Positions 47,194 through 57,392 are shown, numbered from the stretch's first letter. The stretch is DNA of 64,000 bases from Corynebacterium haematomassiliense (GCF_013978595.1 NZ_JACDTZ010000001.1:1302001-1366000), one strand, 5' to 3'. Translations and numbers: made by a program. The notes: generated by a model not told the origin, from the sequence alone.

Positions 47194-48705
47194 CTATGCT
47201 TCCGGCTTCACCATCGGGAAGAGGACCGTCTCGCGGATACCCAGGCCGGTCAGGGCCATCAGCAGGCGGTCCACGCCCATGCCGCAGCCGGCTGTCGGCG
47301 GCATGCCCTGCTCCATCGCGGCGAGGAAGTCCTCGTCAAGCTGCATCGCTTCGTCGTCGCCGGCGCTGGCCAGACGGGCCTGGTCCTCGAAGCGCTCGCG
47401 CTGGATCACCGGGTCAACCAGCTCGGAGTAGCCGGTGGCCAGCTCGAAGCCGCGGACGTACAGGTCGAACTTCTCGGTCACGCCCTTTTTGCTTCGGTGG
47501 TCGCGGGTCAACGGGGAGGTCTCCACCGGGAAGTTGACCACGAAGGTCGGCTCGTAGAGTTGGTCGGAGCACAGCTCCTCCCAGATCTCCTCCACCAGCT
47601 TGCCGTGCAGCCAGCCGGCGTTCTCCGGCACCTTCAGGCCGATGGTTTCCGCGATGCCCTTAAGGGTGTCCACGTCGGTGTCGATGGTCACTTCCGGCTG
47701 GCCCGGGAACTTACGCTGCAGCGCCTCGTTCAGGCTCGGGTACATCTCCAGAACCTTCCACTCGCCGCCGAAGTCGTACTCCGTGCCGTCCGCGAGCGTG
47801 ACCTTCTGAGAGCCGAAAACTTCCTCGGCGCAGAACTGCACAAGCCCCTTCATGGTGGCCGCGCCGTCCTTGTAGGTGCCCCACGCCTGGTAGGTCTCCA
47901 GCATGGTGAACTCCGGGGAGTGGGAGGAATCCACGCCCTCGTTGCGGAAGTTCCTGTTGATCTCGAAGACGCGCTCGATGCCGCCGACCACGGCCCTCTT
48001 CAGGTAGAGCTCGGGCGCGATACGCAGGTACAGGTCAATGTCCAGCGCGTTGGAGCGGGTGACAAACGGACGTGCCGCGGCGCCGCCGTGCAGCGTCTGC
48101 AGCATCGGCGTCTCAATCTCCACGAAGTCCAGGCCCGTGAGGTACTTGCGCACCGCCGCGATGACCTTGATGCGGGTCATGGCGTTAGTGCGCGCGTCCT
48201 CGCGCATGATCAGGTCGGTGTAGCGGCGGCGCACCCGCTGCTCCTCGTTCATGTCCGCGAACGCCACCGGCAGCGGGTTGAGCGCCTTCGAGGCCATGTG
48301 CCAGGACTTCGCCATCACGGACAGCTCGCCGCGCTTGGAGGCGATGACGCGGCCGCGCACGGAAACGATGTCGCCCAGGTCGGTGTCGGCCTTCCACTGC
48401 GCCAGCGCTTCTTCGCCGACCTCAGCCAGGGAGAGCATGACCTGCAGCTGGGTGCCGTCGCCTTCCTGCAGGGTGGCAAAGCACAGCTTGCCGGTGTTGC
48501 GCTGGAACATGATGCGGCCAGCGACGGCGACCTCGTCCTGGGTTTCCTCGCCGGGCTCCAGCGTGCCGTCGTACTTAGCGCGCAAGTCTTTCAGAGACGT
48601 CGTGCGATCGACTTCGACGGGGTAGGCGTCCCGCCCTTCGTCGATAAGCCTCTGCCTCTTCTCCCTGCGGATTTGCTGCTGCTCTGAAAAGTCCTGCGTA
48701 GTCAC
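47194..48705 (-). CDS. lysS: Lysyl-tRNA synthetase (class II)
   Basis: 503 aa from GTG 48705. It charges tRNA-Lys. The N-terminal OB-fold anticodon domain ([22 protein letters not shown]) is followed by the class II core: motif 1 around [23 protein letters not shown], motif 2 in [25 protein letters not shown] and motif 3 in [15 protein letters not shown]. Length and motifs are standard. It ends the panC-pseudokinase-lysS run. Confidence 0.97.
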   Translation of the reverse strand: MTTQDFSEQQQIRREKRQRLIDEGRDAYPVEVDRTTSLKDLRAKYDGTLEPGEETQDEVAVAGRIMFQRNTGKLCFATLQEGDGTQLQVMLSLAEVGEEALAQWKADTDLGDIVSVRGRVIASKRGELSVMAKSWHMASKALNPLPVAFADMNEEQRVRRRYTDLIMREDARTNAMTRIKVIAAVRKYLTGLDFVEIETPMLQTLHGGAAARPFVTRSNALDIDLYLRIAPELYLKRAVVGGIERVFEINRNFRNEGVDSSHSPEFTMLETYQAWGTYKDGAATMKGLVQFCAEEVFGSQKVTLADGTEYDFGGEWKVLEMYPSLNEALQRKFPGQPEVTIDTDVDTLKGIAETIGLKVPENAGWLHGKLVEEIWEELCSDQLYEPTFVVNFPVETSPLTRDHRSKKGVTEKFDLYVRGFELATGYSELVDPVIQRERFEDQARLASAGDDEAMQLDEDFLAAMEQGMPPTAGCGMGVDRLLMALTGLGIRETVLFPMVKPEA

Positions 48706-48721
48706 GGCGAATAATCGTAGC

Positions 48722-49978
48722 TTATTCGCACACCGGGAGGTCCAGTCGCTGGTTCTCAGCGTCGAAACCGTTGACGATGAACAGGTACTCCGGCTTGTCC
48801 TGCGGCGTCATCACGTACGCCGGCGGGTTCGCGTCCGGCAGCTCGTAGGAGTAGATCGTGCACTCGCCGGAGCCGAGGACCACGGCTTCGCTCGGGTCCG
48901 GCACCGCATCGTCGCGGTCGGACTCGGAGGCGTACTGGGCGACGGAAACGCCGAGCTCATCGTTGGCGCAGCGGATCTTGCCCACCTGGTCGATGTCCAG
49001 CGAGCCCGGCTCGCAGGCAAGGTCCTTCCAGCCCTTCTGGCCCGAACGCTCGGAGACGACCTTCGGGTAGTCCTCAGCGATCTGCGCCTCGGCGCCGGCC
49101 CAGTCCTCGCCGCGGTGGGTGCTCCAGTACCACAGCGCCGCCAGCGCGATGAGCAGCAGCGCGAGGATGGCGATGATCCACGGCCACGGCGCAGTCTTCT
49201 TCTGCTTCGTCGGGACCGTGCGCACGTAGTTGCCGTCGGTGCCGTAGGCGTAGGGCTCCGGCGGCTTGCGGTAGCCGTCCTGCGGGCGCGGCGCCACGGA
49301 CTGGTCGGGGGATTCAATAGCCACATGCTCGGCAGGGGCGGTCTCCAGCACGCCAGCGCAGGTCCGCGCGCCGGAGCGCGGTTCGTCGCCAGTCATCAGC
49401 GCGACCACGTTGGCGAACTTTTCCACGTTGCCCTTCGCCGCCGCCTCGTCGCTTTGCGCCGGGTCGGTGCTCGGCCCTACCAGGGTGAGCTTGACCGGGG
49501 TGGTGGACCACTGCGGCTGCACCAAGAGGCGCTCCGGAGTGATGGAGCGCGAGACGAAGCCGGCCAGGCCCTTCAGGTCGTAGTCGTCGATCGCCTCCGC
49601 CACCGGCGCGAGCAGGTCGCGCACCTCCTGCGGGGTGAACGTCGCGCCCTTCTCCGCGATCAGGTCCGACAGCGGGGTGCCGGTGGGTGCCTCGCGCAGG
49701 ACGAACAGCTTGCCGTCCTCGGTGGTGCCCACGCTGCGCGGCTGGAACGCGCCCGGGTGCGCCGCCAGCGCAAGGCGCGAGTTGAGGGTGTTGACTTCAT
49801 CGCCGATCGCGGAATCCACGGCGGTGTCGAAGACTTCTACTTCCACACCGTGGCCTGTGTCGTCGGTGGCGGTGTAGAGCGTGGACGTCTCGGTGCTCCC
49901 GGTCTGTTCAACCTGCTCCGGGGTGAAGGTGAACCCGAAGCGTTCTGCGAGCATTCCGGCGATGGTGGCGTTGGACAT
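48722..49978 (-). CDS. Membrane protein with a pseudokinase-like N-terminal domain
   Basis: 418 aa from ATG 49978. Residues 1-230 follow the Ser/Thr kinase layout: [38 protein letters not shown] for the hinge, a long helix, then [19 protein letters not shown] where a kinase has HRDIKPENILV, and LTLVGPS in place of DFG. The catalytic Asp and the DFG Asp are missing, so it should not be active. Then a Tyr/Pro-rich linker, one TM helix (about 282-304) and an extracellular domain of about 110 residues with four Cys. Possibly a regulatory envelope protein; inference only. Confidence 0.75.
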   Translation of the reverse strand: MSNATIAGMLAERFGFTFTPEQVEQTGSTETSTLYTATDDTGHGVEVEVFDTAVDSAIGDEVNTLNSRLALAAHPGAFQPRSVGTTEDGKLFVLREAPTGTPLSDLIAEKGATFTPQEVRDLLAPVAEAIDDYDLKGLAGFVSRSITPERLLVQPQWSTTPVKLTLVGPSTDPAQSDEAAAKGNVEKFANVVALMTGDEPRSGARTCAGVLETAPAEHVAIESPDQSVAPRPQDGYRKPPEPYAYGTDGNYVRTVPTKQKKTAPWPWIIAILALLLIALAALWYWSTHRGEDWAGAEAQIAEDYPKVVSERSGQKGWKDLACEPGSLDIDQVGKIRCANDELGVSVAQYASESDRDDAVPDPSEAVVLGSGECTIYSYELPDANPPAYVMTPQDKPEYLFIVNGFDAENQRLDLPVCE

Positions 49979-49998
49979 GCGCGTGAGTCTACCGGGTG

Positions 49999-50790
49999 TC
50001 ATGCTTCGACGTGTTTGAAGCCGACCCCCAGCGGCAGACCCACATTGTCCGTCAGGTGCACCCCGCCCAAATCCACAGCGCCCAAAAGCCGCGCGTCACC
50101 CTCCTCGGGCGCCTCGCGCATGGCCAGGTCGCGCAGCTCAAGGTACGTCGGGGCCACACCGGCGGCCTCGAGGACACCGCGCGCGGTCTCCAGGACTTTG
50201 GCCTTTCCATGCTCCGCGGCGTGCGCCCCGGCTGTGAGCGCGGCCGAGAGCGCGAGAGCAGCATCCCGCTTATCGACGGCGACAAGCGCGTTCCTGTTCG
50301 ACAGCGCCAAACCGTCCGGTGTTCGCACCGTGGGCACGCTGTGGAGCTTGCACTCCATGCGCAGGCCGGACACCGCGTACTGGGTGGCCACCAGCACCTC
50401 GAAGTCCTTCTCTCCAAGCACCACGTCCGTGGCGTGGGTGGCGTTGATCGCGGCGAGGATCCGCGCGACTGTTTCCTGCGTGTGTTGTGGATCCTCCAGC
50501 GGCTCCACGCCGGAGTCCACGCGCACCGACGTTGCCAGCGCCCCGTGGAAGACCACGTCCACCTTCTCCCGGGCGAAGACCTCAGGGACTTCCTCGCCCG
50601 AGAACGTGACCACCACGTAGGAGCCGAGCAGCGACTTCGCCGCGCGGATGAGCTCCACGTGCCCGCCGTGGATGTCCGTGCCCAGCGGCACCACAACCAC
50701 AGACTTGCCGATCTTGCGGAACGCGCGGCCGTAGGTGGCCAGCATCCGCTCCTCGGTGACCACCACTGCCTGGCCTGGTTCGAAAGCCAT
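49999..50790 (-). CDS. panC: Pantothenate synthetase, divergent
   Basis: 263 aa. It joins pantoate to beta-alanine with ATP. The HIGH-like motif is GTDIHGGHVELIRAA, then VVLGEKDFEVLVA and VRTPDGLALSNRNALV, all PanC signatures. The FVNPxQF segment that normally follows the HIGH region is replaced by VVVTFSGEEVP, and the protein is about 20 residues short, so it is unusually divergent. Start codon adjoins the upstream gene stop (50790/50791). The position in the folK-to-lysS cluster matches Rv3602c panC. Confidence 0.88.
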   Translation of the reverse strand: MAFEPGQAVVVTEERMLATYGRAFRKIGKSVVVVPLGTDIHGGHVELIRAAKSLLGSYVVVTFSGEEVPEVFAREKVDVVFHGALATSVRVDSGVEPLEDPQHTQETVARILAAINATHATDVVLGEKDFEVLVATQYAVSGLRMECKLHSVPTVRTPDGLALSNRNALVAVDKRDAALALSAALTAGAHAAEHGKAKVLETARGVLEAAGVAPTYLELRDLAMREAPEEGDARLLGAVDLGGVHLTDNVGLPLGVGFKHVEA

Positions 50791-51492
50791 TTATCCTCCC
50801 TCGTATTTCTGAATCACCCACAACTCGGTGTCGGTGTCCTGGTCCACCTCGCCGCGCCTGCGCACCAGATCCACAAACAGGCGGCGAACGCCCGGATCCG
50901 GCAATGCGTCGACGAGCTTCTCCAGCTGCTGCGTGTCGTGGGCGTGCCGTGGCGCCGGCGGAGCGAGAAGGAACTGCTGCGCCACCGCGTCGAACCCCGG
51001 CACGGCCTCGGCGAGAATCGCCTGTGCGTCGTCGCGGATGACGGCCTCCATCGCCCGCAGCTCCTGGGCGGCGGCGATCGCGGGGCGTGCGTCGTCGTTA
51101 ATGCGCAAGCTCACCCCGCCGATCTCCGCAATGAGCAGCCCCACCACCGTCTCGCCGAGTTCGTCGGCGGCCGAGGTCACCCACACGTTGTCGAAGATGT
51201 TGTGGGCGCACATGGTGATCGCCTGGGCGACCTCCACGTCGTCGAGCAGCTGCTGGCCTTCGTCCAGCGCGGTGTGCAGGAACATCTGCCGCGGGCGGGC
51301 GTGGTCGGCCAGGATTTCGCAGGCGGTGCGGATGTCGGCCGACGGGCCGTCGAGAAGCACAAGATCCACGTGCGCGACCGCACCGGGGTCATTGTCGATG
51401 TCCAGCGCGCGCACCGTGTGGCCGGCGCGCTCGAAGCGCTCCGCAAGCGGCGAGACGCCGAACACCGCCCCCACCAACAGGCGAGGCGGCAT
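50791..51492 (-). CDS. Rossmann-like protein, Rv3603c/DUF2520-like
   Basis: 233 aa. LLVGAVFGVSPLAERFERAGHTVRALD resembles a worn NAD(P)-binding fold (the Gly motif is GAVFGVS, not GxGxxG). The C-terminal half (about 100-230) is helical, as in DUF2520 proteins. Mycobacterial Rv3603c occupies the same slot before panC. A role in pantothenate supply is conceivable but not shown. It is flanked without gaps by the DUF6779-like gene and panC, so all three are one transcription unit. Confidence 0.72.
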   Translation of the reverse strand: MPPRLLVGAVFGVSPLAERFERAGHTVRALDIDNDPGAVAHVDLVLLDGPSADIRTACEILADHARPRQMFLHTALDEGQQLLDDVEVAQAITMCAHNIFDNVWVTSAADELGETVVGLLIAEIGGVSLRINDDARPAIAAAQELRAMEAVIRDDAQAILAEAVPGFDAVAQQFLLAPPAPRHAHDTQQLEKLVDALPDPGVRRLFVDLVRRRGEVDQDTDTELWVIQKYEGG

Positions 51493-52317
51493 CTACTTCC
51501 CCTGGCGAGCGAGCAGCTCGGCGACGGAAACCGCGCCCTCTCCCCGCTCATCGGCGCGGCGGCGGCCAGAACGGCGCTCAGGCCGCGGCTCGGGGGTCGG
51601 TTCCGGCGCTGGTTCTGGGGTGGGTTCCGGCGCTGGTTCTGGGGTGGGTTCCGCCTTCGCCTTCTCCGCTTCCCGCTCGTTGATCAGGTCGGACAGCGGG
51701 TTGCGCGCCGGGTGGGCGGACGGCTGGGTGCCGATGCGGCCCGCGATCGCGTCCGAGCTCGGCGCGCCGGTCGGACGGGAGGGGCGCACGCGGCTGATCA
51801 CGACGGTGTCGTCCGTGGACGGGCTGTGCGCCGGCTGCGGCTTCGGCTCCGGGGCGGGTTCCGGAGTTGGCTCTGGTTCTGGCTCTGGCTTCGACTCCAG
51901 CTCGCTGATGCGGCGTGCACGGGCTTGCACCGCGGCGGGCTCGTACTCGAAGACGCGGCCGTTGAGTTCCTCCAGCTGGGCGCGCAGCGCCTGGATCTGC
52001 TCCTGCAGCTCGCGCAGCGTCTTCACGTCCACGGACGGCGCGGTCTTGGCCTCCAGCTCTTCGCGGTGACGCTGCTCCTGCTCCTTGATGCGCTGCTCGG
52101 CGGCCGCAGCCTCGGTCGTGGCCGCGTCGCGGTCCCGGCGCACCTTGGAGTTGATCAGGATCCCGGCTGCACCCGCCCACAGCGCGAAGATCAGCGCGAT
52201 CTTCAGCGCGTTAGCGGAGTTGGTGAACAGCATGACCACGGTGCCGATGACAGCGACCACAAAAGGCACGATGACCCACAGGCTCGCGCGGTCTGGGGAC
52301 GCATTCTGGGCACTCAT
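51493..52317 (-). CDS. DUF6779-like membrane protein with a coiled coil and Pro/Glu repeats
   Basis: 274 aa from ATG 52317. Two TM helices (about 12-34 and 38-56) are followed by a coiled coil (about 62-125, EQRIKEQEQRHREELEAK...LRELQEQIQALRAQLEELNGR) and a long disordered cytosolic tail with EPEPTPEPAPEP-type repeats. A 24-bp tandem repeat at about 51600-51650 encodes part of this. It corresponds in position to Rv3604c. The function is unknown. It ends directly against the next gene. Confidence 0.78.
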   Translation of the reverse strand: MSAQNASPDRASLWVIVPFVVAVIGTVVMLFTNSANALKIALIFALWAGAAGILINSKVRRDRDAATTEAAAAEQRIKEQEQRHREELEAKTAPSVDVKTLRELQEQIQALRAQLEELNGRVFEYEPAAVQARARRISELESKPEPEPEPTPEPAPEPKPQPAHSPSTDDTVVISRVRPSRPTGAPSSDAIAGRIGTQPSAHPARNPLSDLINEREAEKAKAEPTPEPAPEPTPEPAPEPTPEPRPERRSGRRRADERGEGAVSVAELLARQGK

Positions 52318-52327
52318 GCCCAACACT

Positions 52328-52795
52328 CTAGCTAACGCCTTGGCCCTCGTTGGGCGGCGACACCTCGCAGTTTTTCTCCAGCCAGATTCCGGCCGCGCAC
52401 AGGGCTAGTCCGCCCAGGGTGCCGGCGACCAGCGGTGGGACGTCGCCAGGCGCCGCCTCGAGCACGCCGAGTTTGGTCACCACGTAGCTCAGCGTGCCGC
52501 CGTACATGCCGCCGAACACCGCGCCGGCCCAGGCGCTCGCCTTGCCAAAGACCATGAAGTTCGCCGCCTGCATGGGGTTGAGCTGGCTGCGATCCAGCCC
52601 GACCTTGCCTTCCTTGCGCCGCTTTCGCACCACGAGCGCGAGCCACGCGGCGATCACGGCCATCACCCACAGCGACAGCGGCACCACCATGCTCAAGGAT
52701 TCCAGCAGGTTGTAGAACCTTCGCACCAAAATCACCGCTGCGGCGGCGAAGAACCCGGCGACCGCGATCAACCCCTCGTACGGCGTGCGCTTCAT
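52328..52795 (-). CDS. DUF3180 membrane protein
   Basis: 155 aa with four TM helices (about 8-26, 32-55, 85-110 and 120-140). LNPMQAANFMVFGKASAWAGAVFGGMYGG is a DUF3180 hallmark. The function is unknown, but its location after folK is conserved from mycobacteria to corynebacteria (Rv3605c). The ATG overlaps the folK TGA as ATGA (52792-52795), so its expression is tied to folate synthesis genes. Confidence 0.88.
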   Translation of the reverse strand: MKRTPYEGLIAVAGFFAAAAVILVRRFYNLLESLSMVVPLSLWVMAVIAAWLALVVRKRRKEGKVGLDRSQLNPMQAANFMVFGKASAWAGAVFGGMYGGTLSYVVTKLGVLEAAPGDVPPLVAGTLGGLALCAAGIWLEKNCEVSPPNEGQGVS

Positions 52796-53250
52796 AGCTT
52801 CCGCACCCCCTGGTCCTCGAGGTTTTCGAGCAGCTCGCTTATCGACGCTCCGTTGAGCACCGCACCCGGATCCACCTCGAACCAGGGCTCGAGCACGAAC
52901 TGGCGCAGGTGCGCCCGCGGGTGCGGCACGGTCAGCTCCGGGTTGTCAGAGGTGTAGCCCTCGACCCAGATGATGTCCACGTCCAACGTGCGCGGGCCCC
53001 ACCGCTCCTCGCGGACCCGGTGCGCGCGCTGCTCCAGCTCCTGGCAGCGGGCTAGTAGTTGCTGCGGGGTGTCGTCCACATCCACCAAGAGGGACTGGTT
53101 GAGGAAGTCCGGCTGATTGGTGTTTCCCCATGGCGCGGTGGCGTAAATGGAGCTCGCGGCGAGAGTTTCGCCGGCGAACTCGTCGGCGACCGTCTGCAGG
53201 TGGGCGCGCGCGTCACCCATGTTGGACCCGGAAGACAGCACGGCACGCAT
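52792..53250 (-). CDS. folK: 6-Hydroxymethyl-7,8-dihydropterin pyrophosphokinase
   Basis: 152 aa, normal length. It transfers pyrophosphate from ATP to the pterin alcohol before DHPS. Signatures: LSSGSNMGDARAHL, TAPWGNTNQPDFLNQSL and the RWGPRTLDVDIIWVEG motif with the metal-binding DVD. It starts three bases after folB and overlaps the DUF3180 gene by four bases. Confidence 0.95.
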   Translation of the reverse strand: MRAVLSSGSNMGDARAHLQTVADEFAGETLAASSIYATAPWGNTNQPDFLNQSLLVDVDDTPQQLLARCQELEQRAHRVREERWGPRTLDVDIIWVEGYTSDNPELTVPHPRAHLRQFVLEPWFEVDPGAVLNGASISELLENLEDQGVRKL

Positions 53251-53253
53251 TGG

Positions 53254-53625
53254 CTACATCCGCTTCCGGGAGCGGCGGGCCACCCCCGCGACGGCGTCGA
53301 ACACCGCCGGGATCGGTGCGTGCGGCTTGTGCAGGGGAACCTCCACGGCGTGCAGCGCGTCGTAGCTGCGCATCGCCGTCTCGGCGATCTCCACCGCCAC
53401 CGTCTCAATCAGCTGGCGCGGGGGGCCGGTGGCGATGCGCAACGCCGTTTCCGCCAGCTCCGCGTAGGTGACGGTCTGCGTCAGGTCGTCGTCCTTAGCC
53501 GCGCCCGCGAAGTCGAGCCAGCACGTGATGTCCAGAGAAAACGCCTGCCCGAACTCAGTTTCGTGGTCGAGCACGCCGTGGTTGGCGTGGAATGCGAGGC
53601 CTTTAAGCTCAATCCGGTCAGCCAT
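53254..53625 (-). CDS. folB: Dihydroneopterin aldolase
   Basis: 123 aa. It cleaves dihydroneopterin to the hydroxymethyl pterin used by FolK. Marks: LKGLAFHANHGVLDHETEFGQAF (catalytic and pterin-binding), and VEVPLHKPHAPIP with the conserved Lys near the C-terminus. It overlaps the folP stop by eight bases. Length is typical. Confidence 0.95.
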   Translation of the reverse strand: MADRIELKGLAFHANHGVLDHETEFGQAFSLDITCWLDFAGAAKDDDLTQTVTYAELAETALRIATGPPRQLIETVAVEIAETAMRSYDALHAVEVPLHKPHAPIPAVFDAVAGVARRSRKRM

Positions 53626-54508
53626 TTCTCCACCTTTCTGCCACGTCTACTGCGTCGCGCGAGACCGCCACCTCGTGCACCCGCACGCACCAGGCACCAG
53701 CCTGGGCGGCAAGGGCGGTGACTGCCGCGGTGGCCGGGTCGGCGTCGATAGGCGAATGCTCGAGGCCACGCCGCTGGCGGATTTCCATGAGGAAGCGCTT
53801 GCGCGAGGCGCCGACGAGGATGGGAAACCCGCTCGCGATGAACTCCGGCAGCGAGTTGAGCAGCGCCCAGTTGTCCGCGGCCGTCTTGGCAAAGCCCAGG
53901 CCCGGGTCCAGGATGATCTGGCTTTCGTCCACACCCGCAGCGGTCGCCTTATCGACGAGCTCCGCCAGCACCTCGTGCACATCCCCCACCACGTCGCCGC
54001 CGTGGTCAGCCGCGCCGGAGGCGTTGACAAAGGCGTCCGCGCGCCAATGCATCAGGCACACCGGCAGCTGCGTCTCAGCCATCACTCGGTACATGTCGGC
54101 GTCCGCCAGGCCGCCGGAGACGTCGTTGATCAGGTCCACGCCCTCCTCGGCCGCTGCCAGGGCGGTGGCGGCGCGCTTGGTGTCCACGGAGGTGCGGATC
54201 CCGTCGGCGTGGAGCGCGCGAATCACGGGGCGGATACGCTTTGCCTCCACCTCCGCGGGGACACGGGTGGCGCCGGGGCGGATACGCTTTGCCTCCACCT
54301 CCGCGGGGACACGGGTGGCGCCGGGGCGGGTCGATTCCGCACCGACGTCGATGATGTCCGCGCCCAGGCGCACTAGCTCGTGGGCGTGCGCGATGGCGTC
54401 GTCCGTTGCGAGCCACTTGCCGCCGTCTGAAAACGAATCCTCCGTGACATTGACAATGCCCATCACACTCGTGCGCCCAGGCACGGTCAGATCGGCAACG
54501 GTAGTCAT
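53618..54508 (-). CDS. folP: Dihydropteroate synthase with an internal 16-residue duplication
   Basis: 296 aa, about 16 longer than usual. It condenses pABA with the pterin pyrophosphate and is the sulfonamide target. Signature 1 is SVMGIVNVTEDSFSDGG; the loop DVGAESTRPGA follows. Directly after it the segment GATRVPAEVEAKRIRP is present twice in tandem, from a perfect 48-bp repeat, before the normal VIRALHADGIRTSVDTKRA. SVDTKRA, DLINDVSGG and ILDPGLGFAKT are intact, so the enzyme is probably functional with altered geometry near the pABA site. It sits in the folE-folP-folB-folK operon. Confidence 0.94.
   Translation of the reverse strand: MTTVADLTVPGRTSVMGIVNVTEDSFSDGGKWLATDDAIAHAHELVRLGADIIDVGAESTRPGATRVPAEVEAKRIRPGATRVPAEVEAKRIRPVIRALHADGIRTSVDTKRAATALAAAEEGVDLINDVSGGLADADMYRVMAETQLPVCLMHWRADAFVNASGAADHGGDVVGDVHEVLAELVDKATAAGVDESQIILDPGLGFAKTAADNWALLNSLPEFIASGFPILVGASRKRFLMEIRQRRGLEHSPIDADPATAAVTALAAQAGAWCVRVHEVAVSRDAVDVAERWRNG
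54227..54322 (-). repeat. Perfect 48-bp tandem duplication inside folP
   Basis: Copies 54227-54274 and 54275-54322 are identical and in frame, adding GATRVPAEVEAKRIRP once more. Identity with no silent differences indicates a recent event, though an assembly or PCR artefact must be excluded. Confidence 0.95.
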
Positions 54509-54511
54509 CTT

Positions 54512-55087
54512 CTATCCCCTAATCAGGCTCAGCACTTCCGCGCGCGAAGCCGCATTGTTCTGGAAGCCGCCGCGCACCGCCGAGGTGGTGGTGGTCGCGC
54601 CCGGCTTGCGGATCCCGCGCATGGCCATGCACAGGTGCTCGCACTCGATGACCACGATAACCGCAGAGGCATTGAGCTTGTCGACGATCGCGTCCGCAAT
54701 CTGCGCCGTCAACCGCTCCTGCACCTGCGGACGCTTCGCGTACATGTCCGCCACGCGCGCCAGCTTGGACAGGCCGGTGACCTTGCCCTCCGGGCCCGGG
54801 ATGTAGCCGATGTGCGCCTCGCCGTAGAACGGCACCAAGTGGTGCTCGCAGGTGGAGTAGATCGGGATGTCGCGCACCAGCACCAGCTCGCGATGGTTCT
54901 CGGAGAACGACTTCTCCAGGTGCACCTTCGGATCCTCGTGCAGGCCCGCAAAGACCTCCTCGTAGGCGCGCGCGACGCGGGCCGGGGTTTCCACCAGGCC
55001 CTCGCGGTCCGGGTCCTCCCCGACCGCGATGAGCAACTCGCGCACAGCAGCCTCTGCGCGCTCTCGGTCGAAGTTCGCGTTAGTCAT
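54512..55087 (-). CDS. folE: GTP cyclohydrolase I
   Basis: 191 aa from ATG 55087 ([19 protein letters not shown]). The frame is open upstream in ftsH but not family-like there. It makes dihydroneopterin triphosphate, the first folate step. Zinc ligands are in [21 protein letters not shown] and [22 protein letters not shown] [17 protein letters not shown] is also conserved. It overlaps the ftsH stop by eight bases, linking folate synthesis to ftsH transcription. Confidence 0.97.
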   Translation of the reverse strand: MTNANFDRERAEAAVRELLIAVGEDPDREGLVETPARVARAYEEVFAGLHEDPKVHLEKSFSENHRELVLVRDIPIYSTCEHHLVPFYGEAHIGYIPGPEGKVTGLSKLARVADMYAKRPQVQERLTAQIADAIVDKLNASAVIVVIECEHLCMAMRGIRKPGATTTTSAVRGGFQNNAASRAEVLSLIRG

Positions 55088-57392
55088 CGTCCCTCCTGTG
55101 CTTCGGCGCGCGCTCCTCGCGCGGCAACTGGGTGGTCTCCGCATCCGGGGTGGTCTCCGGTTCCGGGCTGCGGGCGGCGTGGTCCGGCCGCTCGTTTTCC
55201 GGCAGACGGAAGCCGATCTGTTCGGTCTTTTCCGTCGGGTAGTTGCGGGTGCCCGGGTGCTGCTCCTTCGGCGCTCCCTTGTACGTCCAGCCCTCAGGCG
55301 GTTTCGGGCCACCGTATTGCGGCGGATCGGACTTCGGCTGCTGCCATCGGGTGGAGCCCTTCCTCGGCGCCGGGTTTTGCTCCGCCTCGCGTTCCTTCCG
55401 GCGGCGCTCGCGGGTGGCCTTGGAAGCCTCCAGGATGGAGAAGCGCTTCGGCGGCTCTTCGCCGCGCTCCTTGGCAATCTCCACCGGGGTCTTCACCGGC
55501 TCGCGGTCCGACTGGCGCCCGAAGCGCGCGTCGTGCGCCGGCAGCGGCGGGCGGACCGGCTCGACGGTGTCGAAGATGGCCTCCAGATCGCCGCGGCGCA
55601 GCGTCTCCTTCTCCAGGAGCTTCGAAGCCAGTGTGTCCAGCTCGTCGCGGTAGCGCTCGAGGGTGCTGTAGGCGACCTTGTGCGCTTCGTCGAGAAGCAT
55701 CTGCATCTCCTCGTCGATCTTGGCCGCCACCGCCGGCGAGTACTCCAGGGAGCCGCCAGAGGCCCGGCCGGAGAAGGGATCGCCCTGCTCCTGGCCGTAC
55801 TTCACCGGACCGAGCGCGGAGGTCATGCCGTATTCGGTGACCATCGCACGGGCGATTTTCGTCGCCTGCTCGATGTCGTTGGACGCGCCCGTGGTCGGCG
55901 CGCCGAAGACCAGCTCCTCGGCGGAGCGCCCGCCCATGGCAAACACCATGCGGGCGAACAGCTCGTCGCGGGTGTACATGCCCTTGTCGTCCTCGTCGGC
56001 AGTCATGGCAAAGCCGCCGGTGCGGCCGCGGGCGAGGATAGTCACCTTGTACACGCGCTCGATGTCCTTCAGCGCCCAGGCGGCGAGCGTGTGGCCGCCT
56101 TCGTGGTAGGCGGTGACCTTCTTCTCGTGCTCGGAAATGACCTTGCTGGAGCGGCGCGGGCCGCCGATGACGCGGTCCGTCGCCTCCTCCAGGGCATCCG
56201 CGGTGATCACGTTGCCGCCGATGCGGGCGGTCAGCAGCGCGGCCTCGTTGAGCACGTTGGCCAGATCAGCGCCGGACATGCCGGCGGTGCGCTTGGCCAA
56301 AGCGTCGAGCGAGACGTCGTCTGCAAGCGGCTTGTTCTTGGCGTGCACCTTGAGGATCTGCGCGCGGCCTGCGATGTCCGGGTTGGTCACCGGGATCTGG
56401 CGGTCGAAGCGGCCGGGGCGCAGCAGTGCCGGGTCCAGGATGTCCGGGCGGTTCGTCGCCGCAATCAGGATCACGCCCTCGCGGCCGGAGAAGCCGTCCA
56501 TCTCCACCAGCAGCTGGTTGAGAGTCTGCTCGCGCTCGTCGTGGCCGCCGCCCATGCCGGAGCCGCGCTGGCGGCCCACCGCGTCGATCTCGTCGACGAA
56601 GATGATGCACGGGCTGTTCTCGCGGGCCTGCTTGAACAGGTCGCGCACACGGGAGGCGCCCACGCCGACGAACATCTCCACGAAGTCGGAGCCGGAGATG
56701 GTGTAGAACGGCACACCCGCCTCGCCGGCCACGGCGCGCGCGAGCAGCGTCTTACCGGTGCCGGGCGGGCCGTAGAGCAGCACGCCGCGCGGGATCTTCG
56801 CGCCGAGCTTTTCGTACACGGTCGGGTCGGTGAGGAAGTCCACCACCTCGTGCAGCTCGTCCACCGCCTCGTCGGCGCCGGCGACGTCCGCGAAGGTGTT
56901 GGTCGGGTTGTCCTTGGTCAGCTGCTTCGCCTTCGAGCCGCCGATGCCGAACGGCCCGCCACCGCCCGCCTGCATGCGGTACATGAAGTAGAAGATCAGG
57001 CCGAAGACCAGGATCATCGGCAGCATGAAGCCGAGCATGGACATCAGGAAGGATTCCTGCGTCACGTTCGTCTCGTACTTGTTCGCGCCGGATTCGCGCA
57101 CCGCGCCGAAGATCTCCGGGGTGGTGCGTGCCGGGTACTGCGCGGAGATCGCCTCGACACCCTCGCGCTCATCCACGGTGATCGGCTCGCGCAGGTCGAT
57201 GCGCACGCGCTGCTCACGGTCGTCGATCTGCACTTCTTCCGCGTTGTGGTTCTGCAGCTGTTCAAGCGCCACAGAGGTGTCCACACGCTGGTAGGCGCGG
57301 GAATCGTCCCCGATCAACGTGAGCAGATAGAGGACGATCAACGCGATGGCGCCAATGACGCCCCACCGCAAAACCTTTTTATTTTTGCTCAT
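55080..57392 (-). CDS. ftsH: ATP-dependent zinc metalloprotease FtsH
   Basis: 770 aa. Two TM helices (about 8-27 and 105-125) flank a periplasm-facing domain. The AAA domain has Walker [14 protein letters not shown], Walker B IIFVDEID and the [22 protein letters not shown]...[20 protein letters not shown]. The M41 zinc site is [11 protein letters not shown]. An unconserved, charged C-terminal tail of about 150 residues follows. It degrades membrane and regulatory proteins. It begins the ftsH-folEPBK run, 11 bases after hpt. Confidence 0.97.
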   Translation of the reverse strand: MSKNKKVLRWGVIGAIALIVLYLLTLIGDDSRAYQRVDTSVALEQLQNHNAEEVQIDDREQRVRIDLREPITVDEREGVEAISAQYPARTTPEIFGAVRESGANKYETNVTQESFLMSMLGFMLPMILVFGLIFYFMYRMQAGGGGPFGIGGSKAKQLTKDNPTNTFADVAGADEAVDELHEVVDFLTDPTVYEKLGAKIPRGVLLYGPPGTGKTLLARAVAGEAGVPFYTISGSDFVEMFVGVGASRVRDLFKQARENSPCIIFVDEIDAVGRQRGSGMGGGHDEREQTLNQLLVEMDGFSGREGVILIAATNRPDILDPALLRPGRFDRQIPVTNPDIAGRAQILKVHAKNKPLADDVSLDALAKRTAGMSGADLANVLNEAALLTARIGGNVITADALEEATDRVIGGPRRSSKVISEHEKKVTAYHEGGHTLAAWALKDIERVYKVTILARGRTGGFAMTADEDDKGMYTRDELFARMVFAMGGRSAEELVFGAPTTGASNDIEQATKIARAMVTEYGMTSALGPVKYGQEQGDPFSGRASGGSLEYSPAVAAKIDEEMQMLLDEAHKVAYSTLERYRDELDTLASKLLEKETLRRGDLEAIFDTVEPVRPPLPAHDARFGRQSDREPVKTPVEIAKERGEEPPKRFSILEASKATRERRRKEREAEQNPAPRKGSTRWQQPKSDPPQYGGPKPPEGWTYKGAPKEQHPGTRNYPTEKTEQIGFRLPENERPDHAARSPEPETTPDAETTQLPREERAPKHRRDDD

